DNA of 21,477 bases, taken from Treponema sp. GTDB lineage: Bacteria > Spirochaetota > Spirochaetia > Treponematales > Treponemataceae. The notes under the pieces are model-generated. The model worked only from the letters and a program-made list of their open reading frames with translations. It made no database searches and had not been told where the DNA came from. The position numbers and the translations under genes were made by a program. Positions 8,478 to 15,336 of this stretch are shown piece by piece; position 1 is the stretch's first letter, and the number at the start of each line of letters is the position of its first letter. The stretch spans positions 1-21,477 of the forward strand of contig JAEDDW010000029.1 in the NCBI GenBank assembly GCA_016293645.1, read 5' to 3'.

Positions 8478-9667
8478 TACTTTTCAATGTCCTCTACAAT
8501 ATAGCCGTCGTCTGCTGCCCATGAAACATAGACCGTATCCTTCCATGCGATGTCCGGACCATCGTCCATGAAATTCCTGTGCTGCTGGAAAACCTTGAGC
8601 ACTGCACCGTTTTCAAGGCGTACGTAGAACTTTGACTGGAATCCAGTGTATACAGGTTCCTCGACGATTCCCTTGAATACGTTTATGTCTTTTCTTCCAT
8701 GAACGTCAGGAATGTCTGTAGTGATTCTGATTTTTTCAGGGCGGATTGTAAATGCGACTTTCTGTCCAGGTTCAGTGTGGTCGTAGTCTGTGACCATCAT
8801 GTACTTGTCTGTTGCTGCAAGTTCCGCGCTGTCTGTAGGAAGTGGAGCCTGTTTTCCCAAAGCCGGAACGGAACAGGTGCACATGAATTCTTCCATTCCG
8901 TTTTCATTCTTGTATGGGACGCATTCTGCGACGGTTGCCTCAAAGAGGTTTGTTTCTCCGATGAATTCTGCCACAAACTGGGTTGCAGGACTTTCGTAGA
9001 TTTCAAACGGAGTTCCCACCTGAAGAACCTTTCCCTTGTTCATTACGGCAATTCTGTCGGAAACGGCAAGGGCTTCGCTCTGGTCGTGGGTAACGTAGAT
9101 GAATGTGATTCCGATCTTGTCGTGAAGGGCATCAAGGTCAAGGAGAAGGCTTGCACGGAGTTTTGCATCAAGGGCAGAAAGTGGTTCGTCAAGAAGAAGA
9201 ACCTTTGGCTCGTTGATGAGGGCACGGGCAATGGCAACGCGCTGTCTCTGTCCGCCTGAAAGCTGGTTTGGCTTTTTGAAAATGTGCTGGTCAAGCTGAA
9301 CCAGATGGAGATATTCGCGGACCTTTCTGTCGATTTCCTTCTTGTTTACTTTGCGTAGACGCAATGGGAACGCAACATTTTCATAAACTGAAAGATGAGG
9401 AAAAAGCGCATAGCTCTGGAAAACCGTGTTTGAAGGTCTCTTATTTGCCGCTAAGGAAACAATATCCTTGTCATCAAAAAGGACAGCACCATCGTCAGGA
9501 AATTCAAACCCTGCGATTATGCGGAGGAGTGTAGTCTTGCCGCAGCCTGATGGTCCCAGAAGTGAAAAGAATTCACCCTGCTTAATCGTAATATTAACGT
9601 CATCAAGCGCATGGAAAGATCCAAAGTGCTTTGACACATGGTCAATAGAAACTGTACTTCCGTTCAC
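8477..9667 (-). CDS. potA: Polyamine ABC transporter ATPase PotA
   Basis: ATP-binding subunit of 396 residues that drives polyamine import. Motifs are Walker A GPSGCGKT (38-45), Q-loop Gln84, signature LSGGQ (136-140), Walker B VLLLDE (156-161) and switch His194. A C-terminal TOBE-type regulatory region follows, with the typical FTIRPEKIRI segment. The start is GTG at 9667: AGGAG (9682-9678) lies 10 nt upstream, and an in-frame TAG six codons upstream rules out a longer form. It is the first gene of the potABCD operon and has a good promoter in the gap shared with the PilZ gene. Unlike aroA and murB it has a conventional leader of roughly 35 nt. Confidence 0.95.
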   Translation of the reverse strand: MNGSTVSIDHVSKHFGSFHALDDVNITIKQGEFFSLLGPSGCGKTTLLRIIAGFEFPDDGAVLFDDKDIVSLAANKRPSNTVFQSYALFPHLSVYENVAFPLRLRKVNKKEIDRKVREYLHLVQLDQHIFKKPNQLSGGQRQRVAIARALINEPKVLLLDEPLSALDAKLRASLLLDLDALHDKIGITFIYVTHDQSEALAVSDRIAVMNKGKVLQVGTPFEIYESPATQFVAEFIGETNLFEATVAECVPYKNENGMEEFMCTCSVPALGKQAPLPTDSAELAATDKYMMVTDYDHTEPGQKVAFTIRPEKIRITTDIPDVHGRKDINVFKGIVEEPVYTGFQSKFYVRLENGAVLKVFQQHRNFMDDGPDIAWKDTVYVSWAADDGYIVEDIEK

Positions 9668-9707
9668 TGCAGTACAACTCCTCTAAAATAATGATGTATT
9701 TTTTGTT

Positions 9708-9736
9708 ACTATCCCGTTTATACACTTAAAAGTCAA
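9708..9736 (-). promoter_or_regulatory. potABCD promoter
   Basis: On the minus strand TTGACT (9736-9731; five of six matches) is followed by 17 nt and GATAGT (9713-9708; four of six). This predicts a start near 9701, a leader of about 35 nt, and a Shine-Dalgarno AGGAG at 9682-9678 before the GTG start of potA. Confidence 0.6.
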
Positions 9737-9821
9737 TAAAAATCAGAAATTTTTTAAATATTATTTTATTCCGGGAAATACTATAGATAGAAACAAAGAT
9801 ATAAAGAAAATTTTATTTATG

Positions 9822-9850
9822 TTGTCGAAAAAGACTTTATGAATTATAAT
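9822..9850 (+). promoter_or_regulatory. Promoter of the PilZ gene, predicted leaderless
   Basis: TTGTCG (9822-9827; four of six matches), 17 nt, TATAAT (9845-9850; full match), then 8 nt (caattatt) to ATG 9859. There is no Shine-Dalgarno. Transcription would start at or within a base or two of the start codon. It diverges from the potA promoter across an AT-rich gap. Confidence 0.65.
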
Positions 9851-9858
9851 CAATTATT

Positions 9859-10854
9859 ATGGCAGTTGTTGTTACCGCACAAGTCCTTAACCGTTATTAC
9901 GATGACTATAAGGACACTGAAATTACTTTCTCGAAAGACATCATGCGTACCCTCAAAATGGATCCGCGCCAGATTTATATCAAGAGCGGTGGTTTGCAGT
10001 GGCCATGTATTGTCAACAGCACGACATTCAATATTGCGAAGATTATTGTTGGAATAAAGAGCGGTGCATATCAGGTTCTTTCAAAAAAAGATCCTGCTCC
10101 GGTCAGCTTGAGGTTCAGCTTCTATCAGCCAGACGGTCAGTTGATGAGTTTCTTTGTTTCTGCACGTGTTCAACTTGTAAAGCCGTTCATGAACAGTTCC
10201 GAGCTTGCTCTGGTTCAGCTTCAGTATACACAGCGTCCGCCTGATGACCTTATCCAGATGATCGGAAATCTTCTTGACGCCAACGTGAATGCCGTGAAGC
10301 GCAAGGAAGACCGCATCATCATCAATCAGGATTCCATGAGAAGACTTGGACTTACAAAGAAGGAGATGGTCATCTCCATCCAGAACGTGCCTCGTCACTG
10401 CATCCTTCAGGATCTTTCCTTTGGAGGTGCGAAGATCGTCCTCATGGGACTTGCCCAGTATCTTCTCAACAAGGAAGTTCAGCTTCAGGTTGAATTTGAA
10501 GATCCTCATGAGATCATCACTCTTAACGGTATTGTCGTTGGTGCAAGCTTCATCGAAGGCAGAAAGGATATCATTGTCGCCAGCGTCAAGTTCAATGAAG
10601 ATTCAATAAGTCTTGCGTATAAGATTCACATCAACAAGTACATTACATCTGTGCGCAAGAGTGAGCTTGATACCAAGTTTGCCGGGGATGTTCCAGAAAC
10701 AGCGGTTCCTGTTGCTGAAAATGCAAAACCGGCAGAAAGCGCAAAGCCTGCTGAGAAAACTGCCGCCGAAGCTGCCCAGCCACCTGCGAAGGAAGCCAGC
10801 GCTCCAGATGCTGAAAAGCCTGCTGCTCCGGAGACCCCTTCCGAGGCAAACTAG
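9859..10854 (+). CDS. PilZ-domain protein, probable c-di-GMP receptor
   Basis: The product has 331 residues. The PilZ core is marked by DLSFGG (185-190), which fits the (D/N)xSxxG half of the c-di-GMP-binding signature. The RxxxR half is not clean: Arg179 precedes the core, and Arg161-Arg162 lie further up. The N-terminal half (about 1-140) looks like the PilZ-like extra domain seen in spirochaetal proteins such as Borrelia PlzA. The C-terminal 50 residues are a low-complexity Ala/Pro/Glu/Lys tail with repeated AKPAE-like units, probably disordered. A cytoplasmic role in c-di-GMP-dependent control, for example of motility, is inferred from family. It has no Shine-Dalgarno, and a strong terminator follows 16 nt after its stop. 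Confidence 0.8.
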   Translation: MAVVVTAQVLNRYYDDYKDTEITFSKDIMRTLKMDPRQIYIKSGGLQWPCIVNSTTFNIAKIIVGIKSGAYQVLSKKDPAPVSLRFSFYQPDGQLMSFFVSARVQLVKPFMNSSELALVQLQYTQRPPDDLIQMIGNLLDANVNAVKRKEDRIIINQDSMRRLGLTKKEMVISIQNVPRHCILQDLSFGGAKIVLMGLAQYLLNKEVQLQVEFEDPHEIITLNGIVVGASFIEGRKDIIVASVKFNEDSISLAYKIHINKYITSVRKSELDTKFAGDVPETAVPVAENAKPAESAKPAEKTAAEAAQPPAKEASAPDAEKPAAPETPSEAN

Positions 10855-10859
10855 ATTAC

Positions 10860-10888
10860 TTGAAATATTCTGGCATCTCTGTTATAGA
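10860..10888 (+). promoter_or_regulatory. Promoter of the TPR gene lying across the terminator
   Basis: TTGAAA (10860-10865; five of six matches), 17 nt, TATAGA (10883-10888; four of six). The -10 falls in the loop and the first bases of the 3' arm of the terminator hairpin. A start near 10895 would give a leader of about 23 nt that excludes most of the hairpin and keeps the AAGG ribosome-binding site at 10907-10910. Confidence 0.5.
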
Positions 10889-10904
10889 GATGCCATATTT
10901 TTTT
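10871..10904 (+). terminator. Intrinsic terminator after the PilZ gene
   Basis: A perfect 10-bp stem TGGCATCTCT / AGAGATGCCA (10871-10880 and 10886-10895) has a 5-nt loop gttat. It is followed after two bases by seven T residues (10898-10904). This is a textbook Rho-independent terminator on the plus strand. It ends only 13 nt before the ATG of the next gene. Confidence 0.85.
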
Positions 10905-10917
10905 ATAAGGAAAGCAT

Positions 10918-12063
10918 ATGAGCCCAGCAAATCCATTGGATTCAGTATATTTTGTAAAGATCCCTGCAGACGCAAAGTTTTCTTCCGGGGCGATGAAAAT
11001 TGATCCTTCCATCGAACTTCCTGTCCAGAAAAAAAACAAGGATGATCCTGTTGATGAAGATTTCGCAAACCTTTCCGAGGAACAGATTCTTTCAGGAATT
11101 CTTACGGTTCTGGCTTACGATACCGCCAATAAAAATTCCGCCTATTACAGAAAGCTTATCACCGATGTGCGTCCGGACATCAAGAAGGAACTTGCTGAAG
11201 CTGCCATCCTCAAGACTCACGATGAGGACTGGGATCTTGCCGAGGAGATCTGGCTTGCCGTTCATGGAATTGATCCTGAGGATCTTGCAATAGTTCTGGA
11301 CATGGCCATCTTCTATGATCAGAAGGCTGACAGTTACAGACGGAACTCCCTTGCGGATGATGCTGATTCATGTGATGACCTGGCTTTGAGATATTACAAA
11401 AGGGTATTGGACAGCGACAAGGAACTGCCGGATGGATATTTCAACGCCGGTTTCTTCTATCTCAAGAAAAGCGAATACAGCGAAGCAAAGGCCTGTTTTG
11501 AAAGCTACATGGCCCTTGTTTCCGACTGGTCTGATGAAAAGCTTGGTGAAAACGGAATCTATAAAAAGGAACGTGCCCAGGAAATCATCAACAAAATCTC
11601 AAACCGCAACCTTGAGAACGACAGGTTCCACGACGCATATAAATACATTGCCGGCGGCCAGGAAGAAAAAGGACTCGAGGAGATCCGCAAATTCATAGCG
11701 GACAATCCTGCTGTCTGGAATGCATGGTTCCTTCTTGGATGGGGGCTCAGAAAACTTGGTCGTTTTGCAGATGCAAAGGCTGCTTTTCTGAAGGCAAGGG
11801 AGTGTGACGGTGGAGATGAGAATGCCGATACACTTAACGAACTTGCGATCTGTCAGATGGAAACCGGAGAAGTGGAAGGTGCCTATTCAACGTTGAAGGA
11901 AGCATTGTCCATGGATTGCGAGAATACAAAGATCATCTCAAACCTCGGATATCTAAGCCTCAGGATGGGCAATGAAGACGAGGCTAGAAAATATTTTGAA
12001 GTTGTCCTTGAAATCGACCCTGATGACAAGATCGCCAAAGCGGAACTGGAAAAGCTGCTCTAA
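10918..12063 (+). CDS. TPR-repeat protein of unknown role
   Basis: The product has 381 residues, with no signal peptide or membrane segment, so it is probably cytoplasmic. TPR-like helical pairs are seen around 174-207, 268-301, 304-336 and 338-371. Examples of the hallmark spacing are WFLLGWGLRKLGRFADAKAAF and NLGYLSLRMGNEDEARKYF, the latter ending in ALExDPDD-like residues. Residues 1-55 are Pro/Lys/Asp-rich and probably flexible. TPR arrays bind other proteins; the partner is unknown. The ribosome-binding site AAGG (10907-10910) is 7 nt before the ATG. The stop is 4 nt from the convergent DUF192 gene. From memory a TPR protein also lies near this block in T. pallidum. Confidence 0.85.
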   Translation: MSPANPLDSVYFVKIPADAKFSSGAMKIDPSIELPVQKKNKDDPVDEDFANLSEEQILSGILTVLAYDTANKNSAYYRKLITDVRPDIKKELAEAAILKTHDEDWDLAEEIWLAVHGIDPEDLAIVLDMAIFYDQKADSYRRNSLADDADSCDDLALRYYKRVLDSDKELPDGYFNAGFFYLKKSEYSEAKACFESYMALVSDWSDEKLGENGIYKKERAQEIINKISNRNLENDRFHDAYKYIAGGQEEKGLEEIRKFIADNPAVWNAWFLLGWGLRKLGRFADAKAAFLKARECDGGDENADTLNELAICQMETGEVEGAYSTLKEALSMDCENTKIISNLGYLSLRMGNEDEARKYFEVVLEIDPDDKIAKAELEKLL

Positions 12064-12067
12064 TTTT

Positions 12068-12526
12068 CTACCTGTAGTTCCGTGGAATCTCCACATGATC
12101 GCCAACCTTGATTCCGTTGGCATCATACCATCCTTTCGGCACTTCAAGGGCGTACATCACTGATCTTGTGCTGAGGATTGGTGAAAGGCTGTAAGGTTCC
12201 ATGTCAAATATGTCGCGGATTTTTCCGTTTTTGTCTATGTAGGCGATCGAAAGCGGGTGCGGTGTGTTCTTCATCCAGAAGCTTAGCTGCTGTTCTTCTT
12301 CAAAGACAAAGAGCATGCCTGTCCCTGCCGGAATATGTTTTCTGTTCATGAATCCGTAGTTGCGTTCTTCCTGCTTGGCTGCGATTTCGGAACGCACTGT
12401 CAATCTTGAGCTGTCATTCTTTACGATCTGGATGTTTTCCACCGGGAGCCTGTATTTTCCTTTTTCCGCAGTACACGAAAAAGAGAAAAGCACAGCCGAC
12501 AAAATTAGAACCAATAGTTTTTTCAT
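12068..12526 (-). CDS. DUF192 lipoprotein
   Basis: The product has 152 residues. The signal peptide ends in lipobox FSFSC with Cys18. The mature domain is DUF192: NYGFMNRKHIPAGTGMLFVF (56-75) and FWMKNTPHPLSIAYID (83-98) are the family's two signature stretches. DUF192 proteins are small, often exported, and of unsettled function. The ATG overlaps the preceding gene's stop as ATGA, so it is the last gene of the murB-led run. It converges with the TPR gene at a 4-nt gap. Confidence 0.85.
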   Translation of the reverse strand: MKKLLVLILSAVLFSFSCTAEKGKYRLPVENIQIVKNDSSRLTVRSEIAAKQEERNYGFMNRKHIPAGTGMLFVFEEEQQLSFWMKNTPHPLSIAYIDKNGKIRDIFDMEPYSLSPILSTRSVMYALEVPKGWYDANGIKVGDHVEIPRNYR

Positions 12527-13077
12527 AGCGAATCCAGGAATTCCTGCTTTGATTCTTCCTCAGCGGTCTTGTTTACCATGGCCTTTGACTGAAGTTCGTC
12601 AAAAATTTTTCTGTCAGTGTATTTGAGTGTCAGAGGTCTTTCCAATGACATGATCACGTTGTCATCCTTCCACTCGCTTTTTTCCGGATTGAGTGAAGTC
12701 GGCTCACCGTATTTTTCTGAAAGCGTGGTGAATACGGAATAATGGTCCATCTTTTTTCTGCGCATGTTTATGGTGATGGTGTAAAGCTTGTCGTCATAAA
12801 ACTGGAACCAGCAGCGTTCAAGAATGGAGTATGGAGCTGTCTTTGAAGTGTCGGTCTCGATGAGAATCCTGTTTTCTCCGGGAAGAAGGGAAACATCCCT
12901 GTCGCCACGGTAGCCAAAGTTGAGGTCTTTCTTCAGCTCGTCCTTGACCTGGTCCACAGACATTCCAAACCGCAGTTTCTTGAATCCGTCCGGAAGTGAA
13001 TCCTGGGCGAAACAAAAGAATCCTGAAAAGAGAAGCGATGCGGCTGCAGCAAGAAATTTCCTAGCGGTCTTTTGCAT
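12523..13077 (-). CDS. Secreted protein of unknown function
   Basis: The start chosen is ATG 13077, because it gives MQKTARKF plus a hydrophobic core and a likely signal peptidase I site after CFA (residues 22-24). The open frame extends to 13164, but that would put 29 unrelated residues before the signal peptide. The product has 184 residues. The mature N-terminus has FKKLRFGMSVDQVKDELKKD, a pattern of a short helix after a Gly-Met-Ser turn that is common in small periplasmic SmpA/OmlA-like domains; this likeness is weak. The start overlaps the end of the cyclic-nucleotide-binding gene by 17 nt, and the stop overlaps the DUF192 start by 4 nt. Cys22 could instead be a lipid site. Confidence 0.75.
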   Translation of the reverse strand: MQKTARKFLAAAASLLFSGFFCFAQDSLPDGFKKLRFGMSVDQVKDELKKDLNFGYRGDRDVSLLPGENRILIETDTSKTAPYSILERCWFQFYDDKLYTITINMRRKKMDHYSVFTTLSEKYGEPTSLNPEKSEWKDDNVIMSLERPLTLKYTDRKIFDELQSKAMVNKTAEEESKQEFLDSL

Positions 13078-14260
13078 GGCGTGTACTCTGTTTTCTGTAG
13101 AATGCTGCCTGCTTGATGAGCTCCGGAACATTAGGAACGATGATGATGCTGTTTTCGATGACAATGTTCTGGTCCGACATGAGCAGGTTGTAGACGGAAT
13201 TCTGCTGTTCGTTTGGAATGCCGCCCAGTTTCATAAGGTCGGCTACAGAAATTCCTGTGTTGTATTTTTCACCCTTGACAGGAAGAACCTTGAGTTTTTC
13301 AAGCTGGAGGGCAATGACATCTATGAGCTTTTCTCTTGGGTCTGAAAGCTGTGTGTTTGCAAGCTGGCGGCACATGGCCCAGAGTCGTTCCGCAAAAGTC
13401 GTAGTAAGCTTTGAGATCATCTGAGGCTGTGTAGCAACCATCTGGTTGAAGTTGGCGTTGTTAACCACCATGAGGCTGCAGGTAGTATGCGCGATGGCAC
13501 TTGCTGAGCGAGGCTTGTTTTCAAGGAGAGCCATCTCTCCAAACATGTCGCCCTTCTTGAGGATTGCGAGAACAACTTCCTTTCCGTCAACTACCTTTGT
13601 GATTCTTACGGAACCTTCCTGGATGATGAACATGTCGGCGCCTTTCTGACATTCCGTCATGATCATGGTGTTTGCAGGGTAGTTGCGAATCATCTCGTTT
13701 GTAGGCTCGAAATAGACCGCCTTTGAGCGCGGCTTGTACTGCTTGAACTTTTCCTTCGCCTTTTCTATGTTCAGGCCTGAAGAGCAATGCTTGATGTACT
13801 GGTAGTAACCAAAGCAGGCGATGTCTGTAAGTCCCTGATGCTCGTAGTATTCCGCGATCGGGTAAATTGCTTCAGGTGAATCGATCAAAGTTCTTTTTGC
13901 CGTGAGCTTTGTAAGCTGGTCGTTGACGATTCTCATGTCGCGCGCGAATGACTTTACGATCTTGAGGGCAACAGGAGTGTTCTGTGCAATGAGTTCGGAA
14001 TACTGTGATTTCATTACCATGATAGCCGTCACAGGCTCGATGGCGACGACGCTTTTGGTCTGGCTGTGTCCGGACATGCAGGCGATGACACCGATGAAGT
14101 CACCTGGTCCAAGCACCTCAGGCATGATTCCCGGAACATGAACTTCATTGTAGCTGCGGGCTCTTCCACTTTGAATGATGAAGAACCTGTCTGTTGCAGG
14201 AGCTCCCTCCAGGAGAATATGTGAATTCGGTTTGAAATTTACAAATGAAAGCTGAAGCAA
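13061..14260 (-). CDS. Tandem cyclic-nucleotide-binding regulator with a degenerate Crp-type helix-turn-helix
   Basis: The product has 399 residues. Two cNMP-binding (CAP-like) beta-barrel domains are present. The first (about 4-110) has GDFIGVIACMSG but lacks the Glu and Arg that hold the nucleotide. The second (about 195-300) has GDMFGEMALLENKPRSASAIA-like residues with Glu242 and Arg251, the binding signature. After a long helix, residues 335-376 (ISVADLMKLGGIPNEQQNSV and the following IIIV strand) resemble a degraded Crp-family winged helix. The start is TTG 14260, supported by GAGGGG (14274-14269) 8 nt upstream. It follows murB by 27 nt in the same direction. From memory the T. pallidum equivalent is TP0089. 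The ligand and targets are unknown. Confidence 0.85.
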   Translation of the reverse strand: MLQLSFVNFKPNSHILLEGAPATDRFFIIQSGRARSYNEVHVPGIMPEVLGPGDFIGVIACMSGHSQTKSVVAIEPVTAIMVMKSQYSELIAQNTPVALKIVKSFARDMRIVNDQLTKLTAKRTLIDSPEAIYPIAEYYEHQGLTDIACFGYYQYIKHCSSGLNIEKAKEKFKQYKPRSKAVYFEPTNEMIRNYPANTMIMTECQKGADMFIIQEGSVRITKVVDGKEVVLAILKKGDMFGEMALLENKPRSASAIAHTTCSLMVVNNANFNQMVATQPQMISKLTTTFAERLWAMCRQLANTQLSDPREKLIDVIALQLEKLKVLPVKGEKYNTGISVADLMKLGGIPNEQQNSVYNLLMSDQNIVIENSIIIVPNVPELIKQAAFYRKQSTRHAKDR

Positions 14261-14268
14261 CTTTTTTA

Positions 14269-14274
14269 CCCCTC
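14269..14274 (-). promoter_or_regulatory. Shine-Dalgarno that fixes a TTG start
   Basis: GAGGGG on the minus strand lies 8 nt before TTG 14260, and no ATG or GTG is available in the same frame close by. A TATAAT at 14281-14276 directly precedes it, but no -35 is found 17 nt further up. Confidence 0.6.
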
Positions 14275-14287
14275 TATTATAGACGAA

Positions 14288-15286
14288 TCATTGAAGATTC
14301 TGTTCTATGAAAATTATCTCCGGTTCAAGTCTGAAACCCGTTCTGCCAAGAATTTCATCCTGGACAAGCTGAACAAGAGCCTTGATGTCGCTGCTGGTTG
14401 CCTTGCCCTGGTTGATGATTATGTTTCCATGCCAGGGAGCAATCTGCGCTCCGCCAATCTGTCTGCCTTTGAGGCCGGCTTCGTCTATAAGCCGTCCGCT
14501 GGGCTGTCCAAAGCTTCTGTCGTTCTTGAAGACGCTTCCCGCACTTGGTGCCTTGAAATGACCCTTTGCATTGCGGTCATCGACATATCTGCGGCATTCA
14601 GAAGCTATGGATTCCTTCTGTTCTTTGTCTGCTCCTGCAAGTTTGAACGTAAGTTCGACAAGAAATCCGTGACTGCGCATAAAAGGTGAATTCTTATATG
14701 CCCAATCTCCACCCTTCTGTATATTATGATACATTTTCAAGTGACGTTCAATAAAATTATCGGAAAAATCGGTAATTTTTTGGATGCCCTCAAGATCAAA
14801 GTATTCCGCTGAAAAAAGCACATCAGACACTTCTTTGCCATAGCAGCGGGCATTCATGTAGGCGGCTCCTCCTGCTGTTCCGGGGAGACCTGCAAAACTT
14901 TCAAGGCCGGAAAGCCCGTTGTCTGTGCAGAAGTCGACAAGGTCGCAGGTTTTTGTTCCGGCTCCGCACCTTACGAGCACCTGTTTCCCATCGGCCTCAA
15001 GAATTTCTATTTTGTCGAGGGATTCCGTCGAGACTACCACTGCTTCTAGTTCACCGTCCGGCGGAATTACGTTGCTTCCCCCGCCAAGGATGAAAAAAGG
15101 AATTCCAAGGGATCTGAGGCATGCGATGGCGATGAAAAATGATTTTCTGTCCTGCGGAACAAGAAAAAGTGCTGCAGTTCCGCCTGTCTTCATTGTTGTA
15201 CGCTGTGAAAGATCCTCATGCTCAAGAATCTTTCCTTTATATGGTGTTTTATTGATATTTTCAGTGATTTCGTGTAGTTTTAACAT
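14288..15286 (-). CDS. murB: UDP-N-acetylenolpyruvoylglucosamine reductase
   Basis: FAD-dependent cytoplasmic enzyme that reduces UDP-GlcNAc-enolpyruvate to UDP-MurNAc for peptidoglycan. The start chosen is ATG 15286 (332 residues). The frame reaches 15322, but those 12 extra residues would lie across the promoter. Motifs are TTMKTGG, FILGGGSNVI and GLPGTAGGAAYMNARCYGKE for FAD binding, PSAGSVFKND with the proton-donor serine, GGAQIAPWHGN, and the C-terminal LEPEIIF with the conserved glutamate. It is divergent from cysS and heads the minus-strand run down to the DUF192 gene. No Shine-Dalgarno is seen before the ATG, and a TATAAT sits 7 nt upstream. Confidence 0.95.
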   Translation of the reverse strand: MLKLHEITENINKTPYKGKILEHEDLSQRTTMKTGGTAALFLVPQDRKSFFIAIACLRSLGIPFFILGGGSNVIPPDGELEAVVVSTESLDKIEILEADGKQVLVRCGAGTKTCDLVDFCTDNGLSGLESFAGLPGTAGGAAYMNARCYGKEVSDVLFSAEYFDLEGIQKITDFSDNFIERHLKMYHNIQKGGDWAYKNSPFMRSHGFLVELTFKLAGADKEQKESIASECRRYVDDRNAKGHFKAPSAGSVFKNDRSFGQPSGRLIDEAGLKGRQIGGAQIAPWHGNIIINQGKATSSDIKALVQLVQDEILGRTGFRLEPEIIFIEQNLQ

Positions 15287-15293
15287 TGTTTCT

Positions 15294-15322
15294 ATTATAA
15301 GAAAGGAATGAAAAATAATCAA
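15294..15322 (-). promoter_or_regulatory. murB promoter, predicted leaderless
   Basis: On the minus strand: TTGATT (15322-15317; four of six matches), 17 nt, TATAAT (15299-15294; full match), 7 nt (agaaaca), then ATG 15286. The expected start site falls at the ATG. The purine-rich agaaaca is not a convincing Shine-Dalgarno, and most or all of it would lie upstream of the transcript start. Confidence 0.7.
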
Positions 15323-15336
15323 ATAAGAGGCAGTTT

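Noticed and set aside
8699..9259. Plus-strand open frame of 186 codons within potA
   Set aside because: It lies opposite the Walker B, signature and TOBE parts of potA; Cys/Phe/Val-rich shadow translation.
12041..12082. Inverted repeat CGGAACT / AGTTCCG across the TPR and DUF192 stops
   Set aside because: The arms are only 7 nt with a 28-nt loop and no T-tract on either strand; chance pairing is likely.
14276..14281. TATAAT just before the cyclic-nucleotide-binding gene
   Set aside because: The hexamer 17 nt upstream (AACAGA) does not resemble a -35, and the predicted start would cut off the Shine-Dalgarno; read-through from murB is more likely.
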